Counted from the first letter of the stretch, positions 48,701 through 62,055 are shown. The stretch is 64,000 bases of DNA from Amblyornis subalaris (GCA_018881555.1 JACAXG010000014.1:3855697-3919696), one strand, 5' to 3'. Made by a program: numbers and translations. Notes: generated by a model not told the origin, from the letters alone.

Positions 48701-51539
48701 GCTGGATGAAAACTGCTGGAGAAGAGCCCCACAGGGGCCTTGCTGTCCTAAAACTGGGCTCCAAGCCATGACAACAGGCAAGACAAAGCCCTATCTCCTG
48801 CCACAGCCTTCGGAGATAAAATATGTCTTGGCATTAGGGACGTTTTCAGAAAACTGCTTCTGCAATATCTGATTAGGAAAAGGAGGAGTATGTCTTTACT
48901 AAATTGGGGTTAAGGCATAATCAATATCATATATGGAGTGTCTGGCCTATTCTGCATAAACACAGGCACTTCATATTATTAAGGAGTCTATAATGCAGAG
49001 GAAGCATATGGCAGGACATTGCAGCGCTTTCTATTCTTTTTATTTAGAACTTTATCTTCCAACCTGTTTGACAGCTGCTCCTAAGTGGTTTCACAGTGCC
49101 AAATTATTTTTATGATTGTTTGATGTTTTATTCTCCCATTTCAGTTAATGAGATAGGATCCCACAATGGTCATAATTCAGAGCTGTCAGAAGTAAAAAGC
49201 ATGCTTGTGGCAAGATAGCCTGATGGTAAATAAGGCTAAAAGCTGCGGATAATAAAAACTCTCTTATCCGAGTCTCCTCTGCAATCAAAACTTGGTCTGG
49301 ATCCTTCTTTCCTTTGTGCTCTCTTGTACTACAACCTTCCCTTTTAGACAGGTAAACTATCAATCTTCAGGTAATGTCACCCTTTTAATTCTGTTCAACC
49401 TTTCCTTGTAATGAAATGTGTAGGATACACAGGAAATGTTGAAATGTCTAAAGATATTGAGTGCTATATTATAATTAAAGGGTTGGAGTCCTGTTTATTG
49501 TGCCAAGGGAATAATTTGTCATATATGCTTAGAAGAAACTGTTCAACAAATGACCTTTAAGAGTCCCAGGAAATGGGATATCTGGCATTTCCCTGGGATT
49601 TCAATGAAAACTTTCAAAAACTTCACATTTCAAATCCTAACTTTCAGGATGAGAAGTGCTTATTCTTTTACAAAGAGAGTGAGATATAAATAACTAGTCT
49701 GGGTGTTACACCATATGACAGGATTGGGGCTTCTTTGTTCTTATCTCTACCAAAGAGTTTCTGCATGACCTTGTAATTTCATTGCCAATTGTCTCAGCTT
49801 CCCTAGTCAGAAAATATCTGTAAAATACACTATCACTCATCTTAGACAAGTCTTGCACAGATTTTTTTCAGGAATGCACCACACAATTCCATTCTGCAGC
49901 TCAAATGCTACAACACCTCTACTTGTGACTGGCCAGTTGACCAAAGAGCCTGTTTGCCTTCAGAATCACAAAAAAAAAAAAAAATTGTGTAATCTGTGGC
50001 TTAGCAGAAGATCCCAAGCACAAAACATTTGAAGAAGTTGCAGGAATTGCACTGGTCCATTTACACATGATTAAATGTTAAGAAAATTTTCCATTATTTG
50101 GAAAAAGCAACACCAGTCATGGAACAGAAAGAAGGGAGATACAGGCAACTTCTCCAGGTGGTGGCACAGGGGGAAGGACAGGGCACGACTCCTCAGGCCT
50201 CTCCTCTGGAAACCTTCACCTGCAGCTCGGGTATTGACATGAACTCGAGTCAACAACTGGAACCCATAGAAATACCCCTAACATCCACAAAAACAAATAC
50301 TGATCTTCAGTACTGATAGCCAGACACCTCTAACAAGCTCACTTCAGAATCAGTATAACTTATATCACCAGTATGGATCTCGTTTCCTGCTACACTTTTG
50401 CTTAAACAAGAAATCATGGAAATTATTGTGAAGCGATAAAACAAAGCACAGCAATAACCAGTCGAATTAGCACTCAAAGCCCAAATATCCGAGTCCATGT
50501 CTGAAGAAGCCTGCTTTTTTAGTGTATTTTAAGTCAATTCTCTAGGTCTTTTTAGTACATGTCTCATAATAAGCACAGAAACTGGACAAACCTAATCTCA
50601 AGTATTCCACTGCATAGGTCTTGGCATGGGTCTCACTCACAGTTTGTGGTTGGAGAATGGCAAATCGACATTGCTCACATTTTGTCATATCCCATTTTGA
50701 AGGCCTGATGTGATAAAAAAGGGCATAGCCCTGTAGGGGCTGCACACATCCAAATCCAAGCCCAAGAAAGCTGATTCAGCAACGGCCTGGTAGGTTATAT
50801 GCAAAGCGCGTAAGAAATGTTTCCCTTTGCATCATTTGCCCAGACTACAGCTAATAAATGTTGCTGTAACTGTCAGATCAGATCCTGGGGATCCGCCAAA
50901 AAACCGTGGGAGCAAGTCCAGAGGAGGAACACGNAGGAGCAAATGAAAGCCAGTTGTGCTCCCGATGTCCACACCAGCCCTGAACTGCGTTTGTGCCAAA
51001 GCACCGCTTGGGGCAGAGACACCCTGGCCACGCCAATTCCATCAGCCTCGGGGAAGGAGAAAGGATGAGAGCGCAGCCAGTCCCTCTGCCACCCCAGGGC
51101 TGCCTGCATCCGAGGGAAGCACTGGGGAGGGCCAGCACACTTCCTGGGGCTGGCAGAGCACTGGCACATCCCTCCCGGTGTGGGAAGCGCAGGAATATCA
51201 CATGATTTCCACATTCCTGNGGTTGCAGGCTTGTCGCGTTAGACCATCGTCACTATTCAGGTTTTGACATCTGTCAAACAGCGGAACCCAGAAATCCCTC
51301 GGCTACAGGGGTTTCGCCCAGGGCTTGACGCAAAAGATCTCAAGTCACCAAGGCTCTTTCTGTAGACTTTCCATCTGGGTTCACAGCAGTTTCCCTCACT
51401 TCTTTTGTCTCCAGTTCGGTACAAAGTATATTGATATTGATTTGGGATATGGGGGAAANGAAGGGAAGAAGAAAGCAACCTCGGTGTGGATGGCATAAGG
51501 AAATTTGATACAGCTTTGCAAAGTTCAGGTACTCCTTTT
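48701..51539. other. Intron sequence with a GC-richer patch
   Basis: AT-rich to about 50050, with an A run at about 49971-49984. A GC- and CpG-richer patch at about 50800-51310 (GCGCGTAAG, GATCCGCC, AACCGTGG) makes five overlapping open frames of about 70-113 codons on both strands, which is compositional. No recognisable protein. Confidence 0.5.
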
Positions 51540-51800
51540 TTCAGTCGCAAGGAAAGAAAATTGATGATGCCACAAGTTTAATGCTAATTGATTTATTACC
51601 TGCCTAAGCAAATCCTGGGCAATGCAATGGCAGGCTTAGACTTAAAGCAAATGATTTACAAGATAATGTTTGACTCTGGGAAAGGGTAATCAGATCCAGA
51701 TACAATGGATGATAGGATAATTGAGAAGAAATAAAAGAGGATAAATTGCCATGTGCTAATGAGCTTACAGGCCCTAATGGGGAGGACATCAGTTTTAACA
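51540..51800. promoter_or_regulatory. Candidate element with clustered GATA cores
   Basis: Five GATA cores occur between 51661 and 51745 on the plus strand. Two fit WGATAR: AGATAA at 51661 and TGATAG at about 51709. GGTAATCAG and TTAATGCTAATTGATTTATTACC are also present. MECOM is active in haematopoietic stem cells, where GATA factors act, so a blood enhancer is a reasonable but untested reading. Confidence 0.35.
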
Positions 51801-53436
51801 CTCGGGTTATGAGCTAGGAGCAAGGGTTTTTTTTTTCCTCAACAGCTAAAGATGTAGTGCTGAAACAAACCAAGATTAATGGTGTCCCACTCACTTACTT
51901 AGCCATTCTTTACACCTTCAGCAGCTTCCTGCATTAAATGTCTGGCTGTTTTTAAACCAGGTTTATCCAAAGCAACTCACCTCACTTGGAAGCCATATTA
52001 CCTATTTCTGGGTTAAGGCAGGTCTGTTGTTTGGGGATGAATGACTCAAAACACCATTCCTCCCCCTTGCAGCACTGGCCGCCTGATGAGTTTGCAATGT
52101 CTTTGCAGGTCTCTTTAGGATCATAGGAATATTCTCAAGCCTTTATACGGTCTCACTGCACTCAGGTTTTGAAGCAGTTGCCAGAGCAATGCTGTCTCAC
52201 ATCATGATTCATTTTTATATCTTTTTCTCCCTCCATCCCACATCACCACCTAGAACCAGGGACACTTTATTGGTATTTCTGATTACTGCTGTAGCCATCT
52301 AAATTTTTCAGCAGGATGGGGGTCTCTCCAGCCCTGATGTAGAAATGCACTATATGAATGGTGCTAGCCACAGAGTAATAAAAAGACAGTGCTGTGTGCT
52401 GTTATTGGTAAGGAATACAGAAATGAAGCACTTCCTTAGAGACCAAGCCCATATTCCAGTGCAAGGCTTCCAANGAATGAAGTTTAATATGATGAATTGT
52501 GGTACAGTTCCAGAATGAATACAACTCTCAAAAATGCAGGTCAGCTGAAGCTTTTAAGTTATAATGTGCACAACATGTCCAATACTCAATTTTAAAGAGA
52601 AATATTTCTATTTAATATGCACAGAAGTATCCATAACCCTTCTGAGTTAATATATGGGAAGACTTTTCCTTTCTTTTGCTATGCCACACCCTTTAGGCAT
52701 CCAGACACTAATTAATTACAAATCCTGTGCAATCTCAGTGCAGGCAGCAGCTCAGGGTGCTCCTTTCCTATGGAAGGGGGAGGATGCCAGCAGGGACCCC
52801 TGTGGCCCCCACCAGACCACGACCCACCACCCACACCAGGGAGCAACACCCCCTGAGCAACTTGTGGGCAGAGGGAGCAAAGGACAGCCTGACCACACCG
52901 AGGATATTTGTGCTCCAAAAGGTTCTCCAAAGAGCAGCTCCGAGCTCTGCTCGTTGAATCACCTTTCACTGTCCTTGACCCAGATTTTAACACTCGCTTT
53001 AGAATTAGAAACAGAGATCATAAAACCACAAATTAGTAAACATAATAGTTTGGTGCTGGCACTGCTCGTGGAGGCAGGGGTGGAAAACACACCTTTTTCC
53101 AGTGAACTAAAATCAAAAGCCTGGATGAAAGGTTTGAAATGTAGACGCAGCTGGCACTAAATGCAAGTGCAGTGGTGCCTGTCCCTCTGTAAGAAGAGAT
53201 GCAGTAGCAAACTGGTTCAAGCACTTCTGCAGGAAACCAGGAACCAACTTGTATCAGAGATGATCCCTTTCTCCCCCACACACCTATCAGGTATCCCCTG
53301 GAGCTAAGCTATTGCCACCTTGAACACAGAATGACTTAATGTCAAAGTAAACAAGACTTTCCTAGTTCCTTCCCCTGAAAAGTCTCTGGTCTAATTGTAA
53401 AACAAAAAAAGAACAACCAAAAAGAAAATATTAAGT
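51801..53436. other. Intron sequence, nothing gene-like recognised
   Basis: A T run occurs near 51827-51836. The 168-codon open frame at 52654-53160 starts in AT-rich DNA and runs through a GC-richer patch; its translation resembles nothing I know. Confidence 0.5.
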
Positions 53437-53467
53437 GTCTTAACGTATTACAAGTCTTAACGTATTA
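53437..53467. repeat. Tandem direct repeat, GTCTTAACGTATTA, 17-bp period
   Basis: GTCTTAACGTATTA occurs at 53437-53450 and again at 53454-53467, separated by CAA. Both copies keep the CpG within the palindrome-like TTAACGTA. Sequence after it (AGCGTGTTCC, CCCGGAGCGGC) also keeps CpGs. Confidence 0.9.
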
Positions 53468-54760
53468 GCGTGTTCCTTCAGGGCAACCAGCCCGGAGCGG
53501 CAGACTTGAAATGGTTGCAATTAGTACAAGGATTGTTCTACTTGAAGCAACTTGCCTTTTCTGTTTGAGAGGAACACACAGTGTGAGCTTTCTGTTCTGG
53601 TATCGGGCACTTACTGTACAAGCAAACAGGATACGAGAGGTGTGACTCCAGTAATTGTCCCTATTCACTCTCACGGATAAAATATGGGTTTAATATGTTG
53701 GGGGGAAAANAAAAGGTTGACTGAATATTGAAGAGATTGCTTGTTTGCTCACAGGCACTGATGGTAGCTTTAATTTTATCTACTGACTTTGCAGCTCTGA
53801 GACAGAGTCACAGCAGATCCAGCTCCCACTTCCACAGCTGTGGAAGTTTTTCCGTTGATGCCGAAGCTGCACTAAATCCCAGTGACCTGTGTACGCACAC
53901 TCTCTTCCCCTCTGCTGAGCTTTCTAACATTCGTCCACCAAAAAAATCAATTTTAGGCATAATATTAAATTAAATCTTTGCTCTTTTGANATGTTACCTT
54001 CAAGTTTCTGGTTGCCCACCACAGCAGTGCACGTACTCCGCTTTGAGCTTCAGCCCCTGCACTCAAAACCCTGCCCAGCATCAAAAGTGTTTCCTCACTC
54101 AGGAGAATCCTGTAATACTGCAAATTCCCAGTAGTATTCCGAGGAGCCTGAGCTTTGCTGCATGCACACCTCCCATGAAATTCAGCCATGGTTCACACCT
54201 GTCAGCCCCACTCCCTCCAAGGACACCCTGCTCCTCCCTTCACTGCTCTCCACAGCTACCCTTAATGCTTGTCCTTGTGTAGAGCCTCACAGCAAGAGGC
54301 AGTTGTTTCAGCACAGCAGAGGCAGAGCTGAACACCAAAAACACGCACTCAATTTCTGTTAGAGATGCAGCATTTGTGCCTCACATCCCCTGGCTGTGCT
54401 TATACTCCAATGAAGAGGCAGACAGGGAGACTTGCAGCGAACTGCTGTAATTTGCGCGTAACTGCACAAGGCTCTGGCTCCTTTGAGGAGGCCAGAAAGA
54501 AAGCAGGATTTCCTCTGCACCAAGGCAAACTCACCAATGTTTGAGGGACAGAGGATCCCACTGGTCAGAGGTAGAAAAGCACTGAGCTACCAGGACATCC
54601 CACGCCTGCAAAAGCAGGAGCTGGGGGCCTTGTGCATCTGCATGGGAATTCTGAAGACACAACAGATCCTTTCTAAGTGCTGTCATTTGGATGCTCTTGA
54701 CCTTAAATTTCATCTTATCTGTGTATTACATTATGTCTGGACACATTTTTTTCCTTAAAT
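53468..54760. other. Intron sequence, nothing gene-like recognised
   Basis: Mixed sequence with short overlapping open frames; no repeat body or gene recognised. CpGs are moderately frequent at 53470-53510. Confidence 0.5.
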
Positions 54761-54767
54761 ATTTTTA

Positions 54768-55697
54768 GTGCANTGGGATATTTTGTTTGCAGGGCTTGTG
54801 GTTTTTATTTTAACACTATTTCCCACAGCAACCAACTCCCCAGCCTGCAACCACCACACTGCGGTTAAGGACAGACATGTTCATTGGGAGCTCTACATCT
54901 TTCTCATCTCTAGCAGACTTCTTTGTGGAGGCAAAGCCTTCTATTTAGTCACAACTTTTCTCCCAAGCCCTTCAAAACCTCCCTCTGCTTCCCTGGAACA
55001 NGTGACACAACCTTACACCCATCGAGCAGAGGTTGTATTTTGGGAGATGCACCTCCCATGGTCACCACAGTGTTGTCCCACCGACATCAACAAAGTGTGG
55101 NTGCACAGCTTCGCCTCCTGCAGACCAGGGCAGCATCCCCTGCCTGTGGATATCTGGAGGAACCCTCTCTGCTGTAGGGTCATTAACATCCCTCGCTGCC
55201 TGCAGCGGTGCAGGGCAGCTGCCGTCCTTCCCACACTNCTGTGGCAGGAAATATTTTATCCTCCCGCAGCTGTGCCAACATTTTCAGAGTGCCTCGGCTC
55301 TGTAAAAGCAGACTCTTTGACCCTCCATTTGGCATATGCACAAGGAAGAGGCACAAACAGGCTCACACCNGGGGTCAGTGCAGCCCTGTTTGCACGCTCA
55401 CCTCGGTCCCGGTGTGACCAGCACCTCCCTGGCTGCACACACTGGGGTGAGCCCAGGAGGGTCCCTGCAGAANCCCAGGAGGGTCCCCCAGTNCCCCCAG
55501 AACACAGACAGAGCTGCTACATGAGCAAAACTTTGAGCTGCATCCCCAGCCACAGTATAGCACAGGCATCAGGGAAGGTCCAGCTGGAGTTCCCTCTGAT
55601 GGGGTTTGAACAAACACCAACAGACCAGAGGGATCCTTGTAAGGGTAAGAGAATCTGGATCCATGTCTCTACTTCATTATTTTTNCCACAGGAATAG
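54768..55697 (+). other. Longest stop-free stretch in the window, probably not a gene
   Basis: This frame stays open for about 309 codons, antisense to MECOM. It begins at a GTG, and the first in-frame ATG lies more than 85 codons inside. At least seven codons contain ambiguous bases, any of which might hide a stop. The segment is GC-richer than its surroundings, which lengthens chance frames, and four other frames also stay open for 60-90 codons across it. The translation has no recognised domain. I keep it only as a described interval. Confidence 0.25.
55452..55487. repeat. Short tandem repeat, CCCAGGAGGGTCCC, 22-bp period
   Basis: CCCAGGAGGGTCCC at 55452-55465 recurs at 55474-55487. Two ambiguous bases lie at 55473 and 55493, perhaps reflecting alignment trouble in the repeat. 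Confidence 0.85.
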
Positions 55698-56819
55698 GTA
55701 GTTCCTAGCTCAGCTGTTTCTAAAAACTGCTTCTTGCCTTCTTGGTGCCTCAGTTTCCCATCCATGTAAGGGGATAATATTTATTGCCCTATTTTATCCC
55801 AAGTTATCCCTTCAGACCAGGTACATTTAAAGGAANCAACTATTATGTACATGGAGCAACTGGTACCACTCATCCTGATCTCACTGCAGTCATACACCTG
55901 GTTTACCAGAAGTGACAAAACAATAATCTCAACACTTTCTCCCTCCCCTAGATTTTAATTTTTTTAATCTAATCTTGCTAGCCCTCCAGATTTATGATCA
56001 GCTACCAGAAAACCATTTANAACACACAGAATTTAGACAGCTGAGTCTGCTTTGGACTTCTTAGAGTAAACATGTCAAACCCAGANACTAAATATGATTC
56101 CAAAACTTTTTTGAAGGTGGGGAATTGAAAAATAATTTCATTAGAGGTGTTAGCTCATACGTCAGTGATTTCAGCTTGATGCCACTAGAANCAAGTGAGA
56201 TGCAATGTTTGGAGAATCAGAATAAACAATGGAAACATCAGCTCAGCCCTGACCCTGGGTGTGGAGGCACCATTGCTGGGCTACAGCCCCACTGCTCTGC
56301 TTCAGCCAGCAGGTAAAGCTCAGAGCAGAGAAATGCACATGGGAGTGGGGAAAAAAATAGAATAATAGTGTAGAGGATGGATAAGCCATACACAGATATT
56401 GGTAATTTCAAATAGGTACTTCTCAGAGGAGCTGTACTGCACACCTTTGACCTTTAACTGGAGTGCTCAAACATTGCATGTAATGATGACTACCAATGAA
56501 AGTCCTATGCTGTGCTTGGCTGCACTTTCTATATGAGTGCCAGCAGTAAGATAAATGATAAACTGGTTCGCTGGAGTACTAGTGGTTTGGGGGCTATTGA
56601 TTTTTGGTCCATTCTCTTTAAAAGTGAGATCTAAAAAGTTGACAGAGGGTCATTAATTTCATCATATACTTGTCGACTCATCCATAACCAATCCAGGGCC
56701 TGAGTGCGCTTGTCACTCTCTGTTTGCACTTTATTTGTTTAGGTTTTCTTTGTGATTCTACATTTTTCCCCTTTATTTCAGCTTTGTGTTTCTGTTCCTA
56801 CTGTTATTTCTTTTTCCCT
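55698..56819. other. Intron sequence, nothing recognised
   Basis: Mixed to AT-rich sequence with several ambiguous bases; no gene, repeat or motif cluster noted. Confidence 0.5.
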
Positions 56820-57060
56820 CCAAATGAGCTCCTTGCTTTGCGCTTTGGCTAAAAAATGCTCTCTTATAATATATTTATATTATAAATAAATTCAGTGGCT
56901 TCATTATCAAGTCTGTGCTAGGAGAGGAAGTCACCTCTGTTTAGTGCCATTCATTTAAAAAGAAAAAGAACTGCTACAAAATTCATCAATCTTAATTGTG
57001 CAATCTGAAGGATTTTGATTGAATAAACACTTGTCTGAAGACTTCAGGGCCTTGTTTGAA
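56820..57060. promoter_or_regulatory. Candidate conserved noncoding element
   Basis: AT-rich block with ATAATATATTTATATTATAAATAAATTC near 56866, then ordinary-complexity sequence containing TTCATTTAAAAAG and TTGATTGAATAAAC. Supported only by texture; the TATA-rich part could equally be neutral. Confidence 0.22.
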
Positions 57061-58829
57061 AGACACATTAAGTAAAGAGTTGGAGAATGTTTCCCCTATG
57101 AAGCTCCATAGGTCCATGACAGTGTTCTCAGGTGACAGGGAAAAGACTGAATTCAAATAAACATATGACCATAATTAGCAGATTTCCCTTTCTTGTCCTT
57201 CTGATTAAGCCCTTGGCAAGTCTTTGCAGTGCATTAGCTAAGAAAATATTTTACCAACTCTTACTAGAAAAAAACCTATTTTCCTGGCTTACCTTAACTT
57301 TCATAGAGTGAGAATATACAAAGAAGTCTTCATAATTATTGGTATAACAACAACTGGATACAAATATTTAAGACCAAAGGAGTACTTTATACGTCTAATG
57401 GATAAATATCCACAGAAGGAAATTATTCACGTGCAGGAACTGCATACAGGAGGCAGTTTTTACCAACTTAAGTTGGTTAAGTATATTTCTAGGTAATAGT
57501 ATCATCTGTCTCCCAACACCAAGTTCATCTGCACTGTCTTGCATTGGGAGCCCAACAGAAAAGTGTATGCAGGAAGTAAAAGAAAGCGTGATTAACTACT
57601 ACAGACGATGGCAGAAAATTCCAGTATTAATAATATCACAACTTGCCAGTAAATCTCCTTTTTATAGGTAAAGAAATACATTTCTACTTTAAAGTGTGTT
57701 TTTATATACCCTTGAGTGCCCAACTAGTTAAACTACCGAGGGAGCTCTACATGATTTAGAAGTTAATCCTTCAAACGGCTAACAATTGAATGCCTCAGCT
57801 GTTTGTAGTTTCCTACCGCTGGCTAATTTCATNTTTGTTTCATGTGTTCGGTGGCAAGCTTTCATTGTTCAGAGCTCTGACACCCAGGTTGTAAATGTGG
57901 TTAATTTAGTTAAAATGAGGCTGGGAACATTCACACCATGTTCAGCTTGTTGTGACTAGACCTGGTAGAAGTTGAGGTGGATACGCCTGGAGAACAAACA
58001 AGCGGAGAGGACAAAAACAGAGGGGGAGAGAAAACAGAAAAAGGAGATGATCCAAAATCGCCAAACTCAGGAGCATCAAGCAGAAAGAAAAAAAACCCAC
58101 GTTTAAGATCACTGCTTTGAGGGCCAAAAAATCCCAACATGTTGAAATATTGAATCATCAACTGATTTACCAGTGGGTTTGGCTTTCTCAGCNTACCTTT
58201 ATCAGTTCCTTAGCTTGTGCCAGCGGCAAGAGCCCACCAATCCCATTCCTTTTCCAAACCCCCTTTTGTTTGATTGGCACTTACAGAGGTCANAAGGCTC
58301 ACAAGTGCTCAAAAATATTTATAGCAATTGGGAAACACAGACTGAGCCAAGATGTTCCTCAGTCAAGCCCCAACTCTCCCAAAGGGGATTCACCTATATG
58401 GCATGAACCCCCCCTGAAAATCAATACTTTTTGCTGTCTTGGCACAAACAGCTGAATCTGTTCAACCAGTGACCACTTTTCCCATTCACATCCCCAAACA
58501 TAGGATGCAGCATAGGCTGAACCTCCTCTTGACCTCAGCAGAGCCTGCTCTCGTGGGCTGGGCAGCAGCACCCCCGAGGCTCATGCCCAGGGCTGCAAAA
58601 ATAGTGCCAAAGCTGAGGGCTCAGCAGCTCTGGCACTTCCTTGCTGCATTTCCCAACTTGAGCAAGCAGCTTCTTAAAAATCCTAATTATAATCTTGATT
58701 AATAGATATTATAACATAGCTCCTGTTTGCCTGTAATTNTATTTGACACAGAGATACAAATCAGCAGTTTAACATGCTGGAATAGGATTCATAGGATTTT
58801 ATAGGATTATGGACATATACATTTTTATT
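57061..58829. other. Intron sequence, nothing gene-like recognised
   Basis: AT-rich to about 57900. A small CpG-bearing patch at 57736-57855 (ACTACCGAGG, CTACCGC, TTCGGTGG) may be constrained. Open frames on both strands at 57930-58700 are unrecognised. Confidence 0.5.
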
Positions 58830-59160
58830 AAAGCTCTATTGGTTTCTCTTTAGCATTCATCAAATCTCTCTCTTTATACAGAGATAAATATATCTTTTTT
58901 TTTCCAAAAGTCATTAATTTCGGAGTTTGAGAAAAATGAAATAGATGAAGTGGGTAATTTTTCACACTTAGAACAATTTCCCTGTGATATTACGACTCTT
59001 TTTCTTGCACTGCTCTGGGAGATTAATATGGCTGTTATTTTCTCCACTAATTGGCTTTACAGATAGCCATGGGAGATAGCACCTAATAAAGCCAAACAAG
59101 AGAGAAAAATGTTAACAGCACCAAGCTGTCCCATAACANGGGGGTCTATTCATTAAGAAG
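58830..59160. promoter_or_regulatory. Candidate conserved noncoding element
   Basis: Contains GATAAATATATC, GTCATTAATTTCGGAG (58910-58925), TATTACGACTC and CACTAATTGGC, with isolated CpGs in an AT-rich setting and no simple repeats beyond one T run. Compositional support only. Confidence 0.32.
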
Positions 59161-61984
59161 CAATATTCTATTAGGGAAGATTTTTAAACAGATTTTTTAA
59201 ATAAGTGGAGNATGCACTAAAACCCAAAAGTGGATTACACTTGATTGTCCTGTTCCCTAAAGCACTCCAGGTATGGAGTTAGCATGACCACATCCACCTC
59301 AAGTGCAGATGAGACACTACCACTGTCTGAAAATCTGTTATCAGCTCAGAGAGGGACCAAGAGTTTCAACTCTAAAATAAAAAAAACCCAAAATAAATAA
59401 GTAGCATCATGCTATTGTTACTAGTCCTTTTCTTGAATCCAATGCTTTATCTAAAGCTGCAAAGCAGGGAGAAAGCTGACTATGCCTGAACTCTGACTAA
59501 AACACGAGCCAGCAGCAGGTACTGTGGTTACAGATCAACACTTAAAAATATGACTCAGTTCTCCCTTAATGACAGCCAGAGCTGCTTCATCAGCAGCTTG
59601 AAGAGAGAAACAACTCCTCCTGAGCCCCTGCCACTGTTACTCCTGCAGCACAGACGCCCCCTCCATGCACCTAGATAACACATCTCATTCCCCTGACATC
59701 CGGATGTGGGCACAAATCTCACACCGTTTACCAGTGGCACACTCAGACCTGCTGTATGTGACACCAGACANCGCGAATATCTCGACACAGGATACTGCAT
59801 TTTGGAGCAGCACGGTTGGAACTTTTCACCAATATTTTTCCAACCTAAAACCGTTGTGCTCAGCAGCCAATATGTTAAATCAGCACTTTGAAAATAAAGC
59901 AGCTTTGGATTACTACCCAGGAGTGGCTGCTTCCAGTGTCTCTTCCATCAAGGCAGAAAGTTAAACACTTATGTATTTAGCCAAAAATCCTACACAACAC
60001 TAGATATAAATCCTCACCGTGGTATTTGAGAGGGACATTAAAAGAACAATCACTCCAGGTGAGTTTTAGCTTGTTGGAAGGCAGGATCTAATCACAGACC
60101 CCGAGCAGCTGGTATTTCATTTCACTCCAGCTCTGCCTGGCCTCCAGGTTCTCCACCTGTGTGCGAGTGAAGGTACAACATTTGGCAGCTGTGTCTTGGC
60201 AGCTGCTGCTTTTGGGACAAGCCATTCATTTCTCCACTAAGGCAGACAATGCCTGGAGTGTTCCCCAGATACACATTTTATATCTATAAGTATTATTGAT
60301 ACTTTAGGAAATCAGCATGGAGCAATTCAGGTTCCCACCACAGTAACTGCTGAAGAAATCTGACAATATTCTAAAACAAGAGAAAAAGTATCATAGGCAT
60401 AGGTTTGTGTCTCTGGCCTTCACTCCAGCACTATTATTTATTTTCCTAATCAAGTTTTCCACTATTTAAACATATAATCAGGTGCTACTGAAAGGAGCAA
60501 AGTGACAATAACTGAAAAATGCATATTAAGCAATCAACTTTTATCCTCATATTGTTCACTCACACCAAATGAGAAAGGCTGGATGTTTGAAGAAGATAGG
60601 AAGAGCCAAAGTATCCATAACAAATGAAAAAAAAAGTCAATGGTAAGGCATACAATTTTTGATCTAATGAATTGTTCCATTGGTGCTTTGGTATGATAAA
60701 ACATTGAAAATCACCTTAAGAAAACTCTGCTCACAGTTACAACTTCCACTCATCCCACTTAGTGTATTAATAGTGCCACTCCAATAATGCAGAAGATCAT
60801 TGGGAATGCAGCAGAAACAGCAGAGCAGGGCCCAAAGAGCTCCCTATGAATTTCTCCCTCCTGCTGCATGCTTCTCCACTACATGCACCTCTTGGAAAAC
60901 CATCAGGCAAGAGCTTAAAGTGTCAAATTCAAATACAGACTTTACTCCACAGTCACAGCCCCTCAGATTAAGACTTGTATTTGAGATCGCTTTAAGATTC
61001 AGGAGGTTTTTTTAATTTAAAAAAANAAATTAAAGGAAATCACTTAGAAGAAGTTTAAAGACATCTTTAAAGGAATTCAAAGAGAAATTTGCCATTGCAA
61101 TTTCTATATGCCTATTTTGCTGGCTGGTTTCAGAGCAGCACCATGCAGCCAGAAACCAGCACAGGGTCAAGCCACAAGAGGCCAGTTAGCATTTTAGCAT
61201 TAAGAGAAAAGGGGAAAGTTTTTTTACAGATGCATAAAATATAGAGGGAGAAGCTAAAAGATCGTTACTCAACTAAAGTTACCGAATTTTATAAACCAAG
61301 ACTAGAGGAAGTTTAAAACTTTTGCACAAGAACTTAGCTTAAGCACTTAGACTAAATAAAATGAATAAAATTACCTACTTGCTTGAGAGGTAAGAGAAGG
61401 AGCTTTAACCTCCAGCACAAACACCAACCAAAAACTTCTGAGCCCCCTCAGCCAACTTTATATCTGCCTTTCACAGCTGAATTGGGTGAGCTGTGTAACT
61501 TGAACACCTAAAAACTGCAATGGTAATGAGCAGACCGAGCCCTTCAACACCAGGCAGTGAATATAGCTCAGGCTGCACCAAAATTTAATGCCCAGATATT
61601 TAAACCCTATGTATAAAAACGTTAATAGCCATATAATATATATAAAAATTCTAGATTAGCATCACCAGTACACGGAAAAAAAAAAAAACAAACCTCAGAG
61701 CTCAGAGAGAGACCAAAAGAACCACATGGGTGCTGCCCCAGCTACGTTCACAAACCATGGCAAAACAAGCTCATTTCTGAAATTTAACCAACCTGTGTCC
61801 CTGTGCAGGTGGCNGTGAGCAGCTCAATCAGTTCCTGCCCAGGGGACACCTCCAGCGTGACCCATCCCATCCTGGGATGATCTCAGCTACCTGGAAAAAT
61901 ACCCTCTCCATTAGAGTATTGGCCAACAATCAAGGAATTGCAGGTTCCTCTTATCCAAATGAGAGTGGTGCCAATCCCTCAGCT
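59161..61984. other. Intron sequence, nothing gene-like recognised
   Basis: Mixed sequence. Three CAGCTG E-boxes fall within about 100 bases near 60106-60206, two of them inside TTGGCAGCTG repeats spaced 16 bases apart. An A run occurs at about 61677-61688. Confidence 0.5.
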
Positions 61985-61994
61985 GGTCACTCCT

Positions 61995-62055
61995 TCTGCT
62001 GTCAGAGCTGCTGCCGCGAGCCCCTCGGATGTCACCGCGAGCGACACTTCTGGCT
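61995..62055. promoter_or_regulatory. Small CpG cluster with repeated CCGCGAGC
   Basis: CCGCGAGC occurs at 62014-62021 and 62035-62042 (period 21) with CCCTCGGATG between and CGACAC after, giving about six CpGs in 40 bases within AT-leaning intron. It may be a minor regulatory element. Confidence 0.28.

Noticed and set aside
52654..53160. 168-codon plus-strand open frame
   Set aside because: No recognisable domain, GC-richer composition, overlapping open frames on the other strand, and no splice or promoter context that I could support.
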